From the NCBI GenBank assembly GCA_947034895.1, contig OX344763.1, positions 80,061,093 to 80,125,092 of the forward strand: 64,000 bases of DNA, written 5' to 3'. The position numbers and the translations under genes are program-made. Under the pieces are notes generated by a model, which was not told where the DNA came from, made no database searches, and saw only the letters and a list, made by a program, of their open reading frames with translations. Of the stretch, positions 21,717 to 31,180 are shown piece by piece (position 1 is the stretch's first letter; the number at the start of each line of letters is the position of its first letter). This DNA comes from Rhytidiadelphus loreus (taxonomy: Eukaryota; Streptophyta; Bryopsida; Hypnales; Hylocomiaceae).

Positions 21717-21737
21717 TTCAGCGTGACTCACGCTAAA
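21717..21737. repeat. Leader palindrome (variant core GCGTGA-C-TCACGC)
   Basis: Keeps the palindromic form although the core differs from TCGANTCGA, with compensating changes in both arms. This hints that symmetry itself is maintained. Confidence 0.75.
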
Positions 21738-21828
21738 TTAACAGTGAGTAAAGGTTTAATGAGTAACAGTTTAATGAGTAAAATGTATTTCATCTGTTTG
21801 GACGTGGGAGAATTCTCAGAACTGAAGT

Positions 21829-21907
21829 GTAGGTCCAATTGAAACTACAGATTACAATTCAGCTCGATTCGAGCTGAAATGCAAACTGTAGTTTGAGTTA
21901 GACCTAC
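21829..21907. repeat. 79-nt fold-back centred on a perfect 21-nt palindrome
   Basis: Inner palindrome 21858-21878 (TTCAGCTCGA-T-TCGAGC...). The outer arms also pair: GTAGGTC...AACTACAG against CTGTAGTT...GACCTAC. Confidence 0.8.
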
Positions 21908-22191
21908 GCTACAGATGCAACGCTATATGTTATTTAAATTTCATCTTGCATCTAGATAATTTTATTTCACATAGATTTCAATGAAAGTGAGGATTGAAAA
22001 CTTATTTTGGATGTAGAGGTGGTCAAATGTTATTATTCCATACTATTTCACGAGAATTTTTTATGTATGATAAACTAAACCCTGACAATTAAGAGACGAA
22101 TTCTCTTTTCAGATTGAATATAATTGTCAATTGCAAATTTGAGTGTGTGTTCTGTTGACATTGGATATGTCAAAGTTCATGATCTCTACAA

Positions 22192-22212
22192 TTCAGCTCG
22201 AGTCGAGCTGAA
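22192..22212. repeat. Perfect 21-nt leader palindrome
   Basis: TTCAGCTCGA-G-TCGAGC.... Confidence 0.9.
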
Positions 22213-22537
22213 ATACTTATCGGGTATTCTGCTAAATATGTACTTGAGTAGTAAGGAGGAACTTATATTTAATTTGTCTAGAAGATATAGGAATTGCTAT
22301 TAATGCTTATCGAATAAATTTTTTTAACTAATTAATACGTGTTTATTTGAGTACATTGTATGTCTGATCTGAAATGTCATTTGACGCTATGTGTTTTATT
22401 GTTGGAGGTATAGTCAGGTTTATTGTTTGAGATGAGTTTTACAAGTTCATCGGATTTCATTTACTTTGTTGCAGTGTTTTTGTAGTGAACTGCTTCCTTT
22501 AACAGGCTCTATCAAGTTTCTAAGTGAATGTCATCTT

Positions 22538-22568
22538 TGCAATTCAGCTCGAATCGAGCTGAATTGCA
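22538..22568. repeat. Perfect 31-nt leader palindrome
   Basis: TGCAATTCAGCTCGA-A and its mirror. Longest perfect palindrome of the set, 86 nt before the transposase ATG. Confidence 0.9.
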
Positions 22569-22653
22569 TTTTGTGTCTTCCTATTACTTCAGGTTCATCT
22601 GAGTTGTTTAATTCTTCTTATCTTCTCTTCTTGAATTGAAATGATCAGATACA

Positions 22654-25424
22654 ATGATGTCTGCACTTGCTGAAGTCAGTGATATGGACTTCTCGGACGA
22701 TGAATCTCAGGCTCCTCTGAGAATGGATGTCAAAGTGCCAGAATGTGAAGGGCTTCCTCGTCGGCTCTGGAATACAAAGTGCATTACTCTTTACAACGAA
22801 GGAGGTGTGCTTGCAGGAGAAGGTACCTGCCATAGTGTGAAATCGGACCTTGTGCTTGGTGCCAATGGTCCTCTTGGAGATACTCACGTGGCGGTGCACA
22901 TTTCCAAATCTCATTCTGAAGCAGATATTCCCGAGGAGCAGGTGTACTCATTGATAGCTTGGCCTATTAAGCTAGTTCATTGCCATGGGGCAAGCCTACA
23001 TGACCATGAGATCCGGGATAAGTTTAATTGTTACCAAACGAGTCTCTTGAACCCACCCTCTAGAACTACTGCTCGGCCCTATACAAGTGCCACCCGAAAT
23101 CCACCACGCGAGACTTGCATTAGAGCGAAGAATCTCCTCACTCAGAACTCCATCAATGCGGTGTCCAGCAAGGTTTGTTGTAGCAGGAATTGTGTGCAGT
23201 CTTTTCCTAGGGAGAAGATTAGAGCCTTTCGCGAACGTATGTATCAGAATTCAACATTCAAGCACAAAGCGTTCATGAAGACTGATGTGCATAGACAAAT
23301 GCATCGTGATTCAAGTAGGAGAAGGATGGTGACAATTGATGAGATAGATGTGTGCATGCGAGCATGGATGCATATAGCCAGAGTCCCGGAGTCCACATTC
23401 TACCGCTATCAAGCATATATAAAAGATGGGTGAGAAGCAATGGTTCATGGAAATACCAGACTGCTGAAGCTTAGGAAGCACACTGAACAAGCGACGGCTA
23501 CGTTGAAGTGCATCCTAGAGAAGGAGGCGGACCACATGCCACATCGTACCCGGACATTAAAATCAGGGGACAAGGTCGTCTCCATGATTCTTCCTTCTAC
23601 ATTTCAGTGGAAGGGTCAAATGGCAAAAATCAACGAATCCAATGCTGCTTTTGGATTGAAAGAGGTCTCTATTTCAAACTTGAGTAAGATTAGATCCACG
23701 AGGTTTCCAGAGTACGACGTGAAGAAGCCTGGAGATAATTTTGCTCGATGTGCAAAATGTGCCAAGTTCCGGGAACTCATTAAGAGTGCTATAGGGGAAT
23801 CTCAAACTGCTTTGAAGTGGCAGATGTTGCTTGACAAGCATTTGGCTATTGCTCGAGTACACAGGGAGTTGTACTATGCGAATCGTTATCGGTCACATAA
23901 TTATCCACATAAATGCTTGACTATCATGCATGACAAGATGGATCATGCAAAAACTTTTCTCCTGTGTTTTCACACAAAAGTAAGGAGCTTGATGGCCTAA
24001 TGAAATTGCCCGTGTTTGTCACAAGCATGATTGCACATGGGCATGCCGATGTGCGGTATGCACATTACGGGTTGGACCTCTTTCCCCATGATTCAAACTA
24101 TACCATTGGTTCGATGGCAAAGTTACTACGCGACCTTGAACAACCACTGAAGTCTTCTTCTCGACAATTGTTTGGGAATTCAAGGTCTACTCCTTTGTTT
24201 GATGCAGTCCTTAAGGGCGCAGAGATGTGTGAAGCCTCCTTGCCCCCAGTACCAGACACCTTAGTTCCTGCAACGCCATTGCCACCCATTCTCAATGTTC
24301 AAATGGACAATGCCACCGGCGACAACAAGAATAGATATGTTTTCTGTTTTTGGTCTTTACTTGTAGCAAACAAAATTTTCCGTGAAGTGTATGTGAACTT
24401 CATGATCGTGGGTCATACGTATGACGACATTGATGCATTGTTTGGAAGATGGAGCATGCTATTGAAAAAGGAGAACTTCCCAACAATTCCTACTCTCATG
24501 AAGTCGTTCATGGATGTTGAATCCATTCCAACTATCCCTCACTTTATAGAAGAGGTGCCTGACTTTAAAGAGTTCATTACAGGATCATTTGTAGACGGTG
24601 ATGATAGTCTTGTTGGGCACACAAAGCCACAACAAGTCAAGTTCTACCTTGATTCAACGGGATGTCCAGTCATGAAATATAAATTGTTATGCACAGATGT
24701 GGAATGGCTAGGAGAAGACGGTAGAGGCATAAAATTGTGGAAAGAAGACAGTGATGGGCGAAGTCTATGGCCTCGTGGGATCCCTTCGCCTGTTCCACAA
24801 AGGGCAATGAGAGGCATAGAGGATATTCAGAAAGGAATATCTGGATTTGTGAAATATTGGGAGAACTTGTGTGATACAGATGTGAGTGGAGAATATCGAA
24901 GACGTTACGAGCATTTGGTTCACTACTGGCGTGGCGTGAAGGTAGCGATTCAAGAACCAGTAGTTGCTTCCACAATTTTGAAAGATGGTTTCTGGCCTAC
25001 TACTCGTATTCAAGCAATTCCAGCGGATCAGTTGGCAGAAGATGGAGAGGTTCGTGAAGAGTTTGGGGAGGATGAAGCCTACGTAGGGCCTTTACGGGGT
25101 CGCCCACAACCATCTTTCAGGGTGGGTCGAGATCTTTATGAAGGCTACTTTGTTGCAATTCGTCCAGCGGATGGTGATACTCGACCAGTTTGGATTGCAA
25201 GGGCATTGTCTGATCCAAATTGTAACCCTGAAAAAACAAATTGTGTGCTCATTCAATACTTTTGTCCAACATCACGAAATCAGAATGTTCAAGAGAACTA
25301 CACTGGATGGGACAACGAAAGAGGTTTGCGTTGGAAAGTTGATGAAGATGAACCACCACTTTGGGAGGAGACGAATGCTTTGATGACAGCATGGAAGTCT
25401 CAAATCAAGAAAGATACCGTGTAG
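22654..25424 (+). pseudogene. DUF7869-type putative transposase of element A (one stop, one frameshift)
   Basis: Homologous end to end to the minus-strand gene at 49.4-52.3 kb. Order of blocks: N-terminal domain (WNTKCITLYNEGG...GASLHDHE); a Cys cluster KVCCSRNCVQSFP; a helix-turn-helix-like segment VPESTFYRYQAYIKDG; then the core with AHGHADVRYAHYGL, MDNATGDNKNR (about residue 551) and IVGHTYDDIDALF (about 587); and a C-terminal domain ending LMTAWKSQ. The DN-x4-NKN and GHT-x3-D pair is the hallmark of DUF7869 proteins of plants and animals. I infer an RNase-H-like transposase from these acids and from its place between TIRs. Breaks: TGA at 23431-23433, and a 1-base-type shift near 23953-23962 (homology jumps to the frame starting MFSHKSKELDG). 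No introns needed. About 920 residues. Confidence 0.75.
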
Positions 25425-25880
25425 TGCATAATCAAGATCCCTACAGCTCAAATTGAAGTCATCAACCAAAGTCTTGCATCTTACATTTAATATTTGAAGT
25501 TGTATATATATAGATGTTGCAATGGATGGATGGAATTTATATATACATATAGATAGATAGATAGCATGATATAGGATTTAGTTGATTGATTGTAATTTAT
25601 TGATTTCTATTTCATAATTTTGTCCAAGTGTGTGTTCTGTGTTTACAAAACAATATACTAAACATATACTAGTATTTCTATGACATTGACATTTTTTTCC
25701 CCATTGTTTAGTTTTTATTTTTAATAGTTTAAGATTGAAAAATTTTAGTACGAAAGTTTATCGTGTTTTGGAAAAAATGGGTAGTGGATATGTCCACTTT
25801 TTATTATGTTTAATGTATTGAGTACTTGTCACATTTTGGGTAGGGGGGTGGTTGGTCGTTACGACTTTCCTGCCTGCAAA
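25425..25880. other. 3' flank of the transposase gene with short GATA repeats
   Basis: (GATA)n at about 25548-25563 and AT-rich sequence. No gene. Confidence 0.5.
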
Positions 25881-25894
25881 GCTCACTTAGCAGT

Positions 25895-26010
25895 ACCAAG
25901 TCATGTATTTTTGTCATGCGCTCATACAAATTCAACAGGAATCGAACCCGGACCACATGGATGACATAAATAACCCCTTACAACCAACCACGGAGCTCAT
26001 GACTTGGTGT
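25895..26010 (-). mobile_element. tRNA-derived SINE-like sequence (A and B boxes)
   Basis: On the minus strand, GAGCTCCGTGG (25988-25998) resembles a Pol III A box, and GGTTCGATTCC (25938-25948) is a perfect B box 40 nt downstream, preceded by GTCCG as in a tRNA T-arm. The segment is bracketed by an 11-bp inverted ACCAAGTCATG. No cloverleaf can be drawn for a functional tRNA. Direct duplications were not found, so a tRNA pseudogene is the alternative. Confidence 0.55.
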
Positions 26011-26226
26011 TCAATGTAGGACCTAATCTTTACTTATATGAATTTGAAGACTAGTATTACACAGAACAAAATCAATTGTACATATGTCTAACTATCAAAA
26101 CTCTCATTTTAATGGAAACTACACTTTGCAATTAATAGATTTTGTGTTTATGAATGGATATTGGCTAGAATTGAAACTCAATTGTTACAGTCTAAATGGA
26201 TTACTTCATTTTGAGAGGGTCTGATC

Positions 26227-26251
26227 CTCCCAAAATATTGAATATAGTGTT
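26227..26251 (-). repeat. Right terminal inverted repeat of element A
   Basis: Pairs with 8403-8427. Followed by the TTTA duplication 26252-26255 and then by family R sequence that aligns with 30.28-30.42 kb. Confidence 0.8.
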
Positions 26252-26395
26252 TTTAAGGTTTCTTGCAAAGACTCTATTTCCTATTTCTGGTTTTAGGCTT
26301 CTTATTCGCTATCTATTACGGAAATTTTGAAAATTTCTATTCTACATTGCTACTATTATCTATTATTTTTATTTTTCTAGATGTTGCATACTTCC
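26252..26395. mobile_element. Repeat family R, copy 1 (short right part)
   Basis: CTATTTCCTATTTCTGG through CTAGATGTTGCATAC aligns with 30.29-30.42 kb, restoring continuity with the sequence left of element A. Confidence 0.7.
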
Positions 26396-28110
26396 ACACC
26401 CCACGGCAGTCCCTCCTCGAAGATTATGCAGCCTCACCGCAACCCCGCCATAGCCCCTCCTAAGGGTATGTCGTGCCTCGCGGCAGTCCCTCGAGGGAGG
26501 TTGCGCTGCTCCACGGCAGACCCTCCTCGAAGATTGTGCTACCTTGCGGTAGCCCCTCCCAAAGGTATGTCGGGCCCAATGGTAGCCCTTTCCGGGAGGT
26601 TGCATTGCCTCGCGGCAACCCTTCCTGAGGGTATGTTGTGCCCTATGGTAGCCACTCCCGGGAGGTTGTTTTTCCCCGCGGCAACCCTTCCCGAGGATAT
26701 ATCGTGTTCCGCGGCAGCCCCTCCCGAGAATATGTCGTGTCTTGCGGGCTGCAACAGCCTCTTTTGAGAGGTTGTGCTGCCCTGCAGCAACCCTTCCCGA
26801 GGATATGTCGTGGCCCGTAGTAGCCCCTCCTCGAAGATTGTGTAGCCTCATGGTAGCCCCTCCCGAGGGTATGTCGTGCCCCGCAATAGCCCCTTCCGGG
26901 AGGTTGTGCTGCCCCGCGGCAACTCTTGCAGAGGATATGTCGTGCCCCGCAACAGCCCCTCCTCGAAGATTGTACAGTCCCACAACATACCCTCCTGAGG
27001 GTATGTCGTGACCACGGCAATCCCTCAAGGGAGGTTGCGCTGCTTCGCGGCAGCCCTTCCTCGGAGGTTGTGCTACCCTGCGGCAGCCCCTGCCAAAGGT
27101 ATGTCGGGCCCAGCGGCAGCCCCTACTCAGAGGTTGTGCAAACCCGCGGCAACCCCTCCCGAGGGTATGTCATGCCTAGTGGCAGCCCCTCCTTGAAGAT
27201 TGTGCAGCCCCGCAGCAGCCCCTTCCGAGGGTATGTCGTGCCCAGCGGCAGCCCCTTCTAGGAGGTTGTGCTGCCTAGTGGCAACCCCTCCCGAAGGTAT
27301 GTTGGGCCTAGTAGCATCCCCTTTCAGGAGGTTGTGCTGCCCCACAACAACCCCTCCCAAGGGTATGTCATTCCTAGCGGCAGCCCCTTCCGAGAGGTTG
27401 TGCTGCTCCGCGGCAACCCTTCCTAAAGATATATCGTGCCCCATAGCAACTCTTCCTCGAAGATTGTGCAACCCCGCAGCAACCCCTCCCAAAGGTATGT
27501 CGTGCCCTGCGACAGCCCCTTTCGGGAAGTTGCGCTGCCCTACGGCAACCCTTCCGGAGGATATGTCGGGCCCCGTAGTAGCCCCTCCTCAGAGGTTGTA
27601 CTACCCCGCGACAGCCCCTCCCGAGGGTATGTTGTGCTCAGCAGCAGCCCCTTCTGAGAGGTTGTGCTGCCCCGCGGCAGCCCCTCCTCGAAGGTTCTGC
27701 TACCCCGCGGCAACTTCTCCCGAGAAGTTCTGCTGCCCCGCGGCAACTTCTTCTAGGAGGTTGCGCTACCCCGTAGCAACCCCTCCCTAGGGTATGTCGT
27801 GCCCAGCGGCAGCCCCTTCCGGAAGGTTGGACTGCCCCGCAGCAATCCTTCCTGAGGATATGTTGTGCCCCGCGGCAGCCCCTCCCAAGGATATGTCATG
27901 CCGTGTAGCAGCCTCTTTCAAGAGGTTGTGTTGCCCCACGGCAACCCCTACGGGGAGGTTGCGCTGCCCTGTAGCAGCCCATCCTCGAAGGTTGTACTAC
28001 CCCGCGGCAACCCTTCTTGAGGGTATGTCGTGCCTAGCAGCAGCCCCTCACGAAAGGTTGCACTAGTCCACGGTACTATCTTCTAGGAGGTGTGCTGGGG
28101 CACGGAAGTT
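26396..28110. repeat. GC-rich 33-bp minisatellite (66-bp higher unit), ~50 copies
   Basis: Alternating units of the type CCCTCCCGAGGGTATGTCG and CCCTTCCGGGAGGTTGTGC, joined by TGCCCCGCGGCAGC. The period is 33 bp, so frames stay open on both strands for up to ~200 codons, giving RLCCPAATPPEGMSC-like peptides. I regard these as repeat artefacts, not genes. The composition differs sharply from the AT-rich neighbours. Confidence 0.9.
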
Positions 28111-28670
28111 GCTCTCGGGGTATGTGTTGCCTAATTCTATGGAGGTATTTGGCGTCACAATAGCTTCGTTGAGAAAGCTATGGTTCACAAGTCATAGCAC
28201 ACATGGACCATTTGCCATGGTTGATTTTGTTACAAAAAACTTTATTCAGTCTCAGGTGGATATTGTGAGTTCAGAAGTATGTGATTCTATTTTGCTACAA
28301 TTTTTAATCGATTATAATATAGAAAACCATGTTGTACCATCTGTGGCACACCAAATTCATCTAGAAGGAGAAGAAAGCAACTTTGACAAAGAATTGAGGT
28401 CCGTAATACTCCAATTTGTCAGAAGAAGATCTTGAAGACTTTAGTTGAAAGGTATTTGTTACGAGAGGCTAAGGACAGTGATTCTAATTTTGGGAATGGA
28501 GCAAGGATTTCATTGAATTCCATTGCGGGTTTGTAAGAAGATGATTCTATTTTGCTATAGTTTTTAATCGATTATAATAAAAAGAACTGTGCTGCATCAT
28601 ATGCGTAACACTAATCCATGTGGAAGGAGAAGAAAGCGAATTTGATGAAGAATCCTTGAAGCCAATCCTA
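28111..28670. repeat. ~250-bp direct duplication of unknown sequence
   Basis: GATTCTATTTTGCTA with TTTTTAATCGATTATAATA recurs at 28282-28320 and 28535-28575, and GAAGGAGAAGAAAGC at about 28364 and 28623. Short open frames resemble a gene fragment but I do not recognise it. Confidence 0.55.
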
Positions 28671-28679
28671 AACCCTATT

Positions 28680-29200
28680 ATAATCAATTTTATACATCCA
28701 TTCCAAGCATCCACTATCAACCATTTTTTTCATCTCATTTCTTCATCCAATTTTTTCATCCACTTTCATGTTTGTCATCCATGTATTTCAGCTTCCTTCC
28801 ACCCATTTTTTCATCTCATTTCTTCCACCCATAATTTTCATCTCATTTCTTCATCCCATTTTTTGAATCCGCTTTTGTGTTTTTCATCCATGTATTTCAA
28901 CTACCTTCATCCCATTTTTTTCATCTCATTTCTTCATCCATTTTTTTCATTCACTTTTGTGTTTTTCATACATGTATTTCAACTGCCTCATTCATTCACT
29001 TTCATCCATTTATATTAACTTCCTTCATCCATTTCTTTCATCCATTTTCATTCGTTTATCTTCACCCAAATTTCCAAATTTTATCCTACACTGTCATCCA
29101 TTTCTAAACACTCCCATGTAGTTCTTTTTCAATTTTCATCTATTTTTTTCTAAAATTTCTTTTTAATTTTCATCCATTTTTTCCAATTCATTTGATCAAA
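28680..29200. repeat. Low-complexity CATCC(A)TTTTTT repeat
   Basis: Dense irregular TTCATCCATTTTTTTCATC-type units. A second block of the same type lies at 30.78-31.15 kb, so they bracket family R copy 2. Confidence 0.8.
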
Positions 29201-29209
29201 AATGACAAA

Positions 29210-30430
29210 ACTATCCCTTCCTACTCACCAATCCCTGCTCCCCACTCTCGACTTGCTGCTCACGTATCAGCATTCCTCGCTTCCAGATCCTTTTCCGGGG
29301 AAAGTCCGTATTTCAAGAAACTTTCTCCTTGGCGGTACGTGATCATTTCCTGATCATTGAGCATCTCTTGTATATGGTAGACGTAGAAAAGGTAGGGGCT
29401 AATTAGACTGGACCTCTTACCCACAATATTCCCAGTTAACTTATCCACTATGGAGTGAATAATCACTTCTCAACTCAGAGGTCTAGAAGTTGGATGTCCC
29501 CTCTCTCCTAGAGCTCCAAATACGGTGTTTACCAGGGTCACTATAATCTAGCTGGACTTTTCGGATACAAAATCCAACTGAGGAATTCGAGCAACTATTG
29601 ATCCCGAGTATTTCAGCAATCGCTTGCGGCATATCATTTTTTCGGATCGGCCTAGTTCCGGAATCTATCAACCGCAAACCTATCCGGCCGGCTGGCCCAT
29701 TCAGCTCCTCTACTCGAGGCAAAGTAAACACCTGCCCACATTTCTACGGTCGAGGACTTAGGGCGGCCTCTAACGGTTAATTGGTACTGATTGGAAACTC
29801 TGTAGATGAGTTCCTCAATTATGTCCTCGTTCCAAATAGCCCATGGCCTCTTCAAGAATCCGAGACAGTCTATATCCGTCAAGTCATCCTCCAACTACTG
29901 GAAGCGCTCCGGATCCGAAGGGATACCCAGACTTATCATCCGGGCCGTTACTCCCAGTTTTTGCAGCTCACTAGGTTCCGCCATGACTACCGACATACTA
30001 CCACAATTTTTGGTGCAGCCGGCACCGGCCTCCCTTTTTCTCCCTAACATAGTCCTAACTCACCACAATTTTACTCACTAAACGCGGCACGACAAAACGC
30101 GGAAGAAAGAGGAAGAATGAGGGTAGCAGTAGAATTTAAATACTGTCAAAGTTTCCAAGTTCGTCAACTCGACCTCATTCACATAAGTTCCCTAGCTAAA
30201 ACTAGGCTGTAGGTCCCACCAATTTGAAACTTTCCAATTTTCAGCTACTAGTTCCGGATTGATCCATAACCCTAATTACAGTTTTAGTTTCTCTACGAAG
30301 GTGCTATTCTCTTACTCTTATTTTTGGCTACTAATTCCCTATTCCTATGCGGAAATTGAAAATTTTTATCCTACCTTTACTCCTATTACCTACTTTTTTA
30401 TATTTTTCAGATGTTGCATACGACCACAGG
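29210..30430 (-). mobile_element. Repeat family R, copy 2 (contains the empty-site relative of element A)
   Basis: Aligns with 7.43-8.40 kb plus 26.25-26.39 kb. At about 30270-30285 it reads CCCTAATTACAGTTTTAGTT without any insertion. Confidence 0.7.
29260..29984 (-). pseudogene. Repeat-encoded unknown protein (family R, copy 2)
   Basis: From ATG 29984: start MAEPSELQKLGVTARM, then a TAG, then LEDDLTDIDCLGFLKRPWA, WAGVYFASSRGAEWA, and further down IIHSIVDKLTGNIVGKRSS. The block order is the same as in copy 1, with stops and frame changes. The coiled-coil and tail part is missing, so this copy is 3'-truncated. Confidence 0.6.
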
Positions 30431-30780
30431 GATTCTTCACTCTTGTATTCAATTCAACAAATTTAGGTGGTGACTTCCATGCTACTGCATCTTACGCACT
30501 TAGCCTTAGAGGGGCTCTAGCCGTCAAGCCCCTTCTCATAAATGGGGGGGGCTTGACAGTTGTCAACCACTTCATTGTGCCTTCCCTTAGGGGCTTGACC
30601 AGTCAACCACCTCCCCTTTGCATGAGGGAGGCTTGCCAACTAGAGCTTCTCATGTAAAGGAAGGGCTTGACCAATGGAGACCCCTCGTACAAAGGTAGAT
30701 GGTCTCAAATTGTTGATACCATTTGTGATGAAGGTGGTCACTACTAGACTTTCACCCATTTTTCCCAATTCTAATAAATC
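30431..30780. repeat. Short GGGCTTGACCAGTCAACC-type repeats
   Basis: Several imperfect direct and inverted copies of GGGGCTTGAC/GTCAACCAC between 30500 and 30690. No gene supported. Confidence 0.5.
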
Positions 30781-31180
30781 ATTTTCGTCATCCAATGAAG
30801 TATTTTTTCATCCATTTTTTTCATCCCCTTTTTCGCTCCTATATTTTGAGCCACTGTTTCCAACTTTTTATCCTAAAGCCCATTTGTTTGTCCAATTCTT
30901 TCATCACATTTCATCATCACATTTTAAGGTCATATTTTCATCCAATTTTTTCCATCCAATATTCCATTCAATTTTTTCATCTATTAGCTTCATCCATTTT
31001 TCATCAATTTCTACCATCTATTTTTTAATGCTTTTTCATCCAATGATTTTGTCCTTTTTCATCTAATACACGAAGTTCATCCATTTTTTACATCTAATTT
31101 GTTTTTCCCAACTACTTTCATCCATTTTTTTCAAAAATTTGGATGCATTTTAAATAAAGTTCTTCCCCTTTTTTCATATT
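30781..31180. repeat. Second CATCC(A)TTTTTT low-complexity block
   Basis: Same sequence style as 28.68-29.2 kb. The open frames rich in F, H, S and I are translations of the repeat. Confidence 0.75.

Larger units (their letters stand above)
20861..22653 (+). other. Leader region of the element A transposase gene
   Basis: No coding sequence supported. It holds four A-type palindromes and, at 21829-21907, a longer fold-back (GTAGGTC...GACCTAC) centred on one of them. A TGATCAG splice-like site lies just before the ATG. Confidence 0.45.
8403..26251. mobile_element. Element A: 17.8-kb TIR transposon with DUF7869-type transposase and two accessory genes
   Basis: Ends are imperfect inverted repeats of ~25 bp: left begins AACACTATATTCATTAAAAT, right reads (reverse complement) AACACTATATTCAATATTTT, both followed by GGGAG. 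They are flanked by a 4-bp duplication, TTTA. Flanking sequence on both sides is one repeat (family R) whose uninterrupted relative lies at 29.2-30.4 kb. Content: minus-strand ParB/DGQHR-like and FCP1-like genes (16.3 to 10.0 kb), a 17.1-21.4 kb central region with telomere-type boxes, tandem repeats and a TATA motif, then a plus-strand transposase gene (22.65-25.42 kb). Palindromes sit in the introns and leaders. Nested in it are two MITEs and a SINE-like sequence. The transposase is broken, so this copy is probably non-autonomous now. Confidence 0.8.

Noticed and set aside
10701..22568. CRISPR-like array (spaced palindromic repeats)
   Set aside because: Spacing is irregular (80 bp to several kb), the copies lie in introns of a eukaryotic element, and there are no cas genes.
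22645..22914. Minus-strand 89-codon frame over the start of the element A transposase
   Set aside because: Overlaps the conserved plus-strand protein, which aligns with element B; no independent support.
25938..25998. Functional tRNA gene
   Set aside because: A and B boxes are present but no acceptor stem or cloverleaf can be formed; SINE or tRNA relic is preferred.
8403..26251. Helitron or retroelement identity for element A
   Set aside because: It has inverted ends and a duplicated 4-bp target, and no Rep/helicase or reverse transcriptase is visible.
26369..27790. Frames of 196-219 codons on both strands in the minisatellite
   Set aside because: The 33-bp period keeps frames open by arithmetic. 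Both strands are equally open and the peptides are pure repeats.
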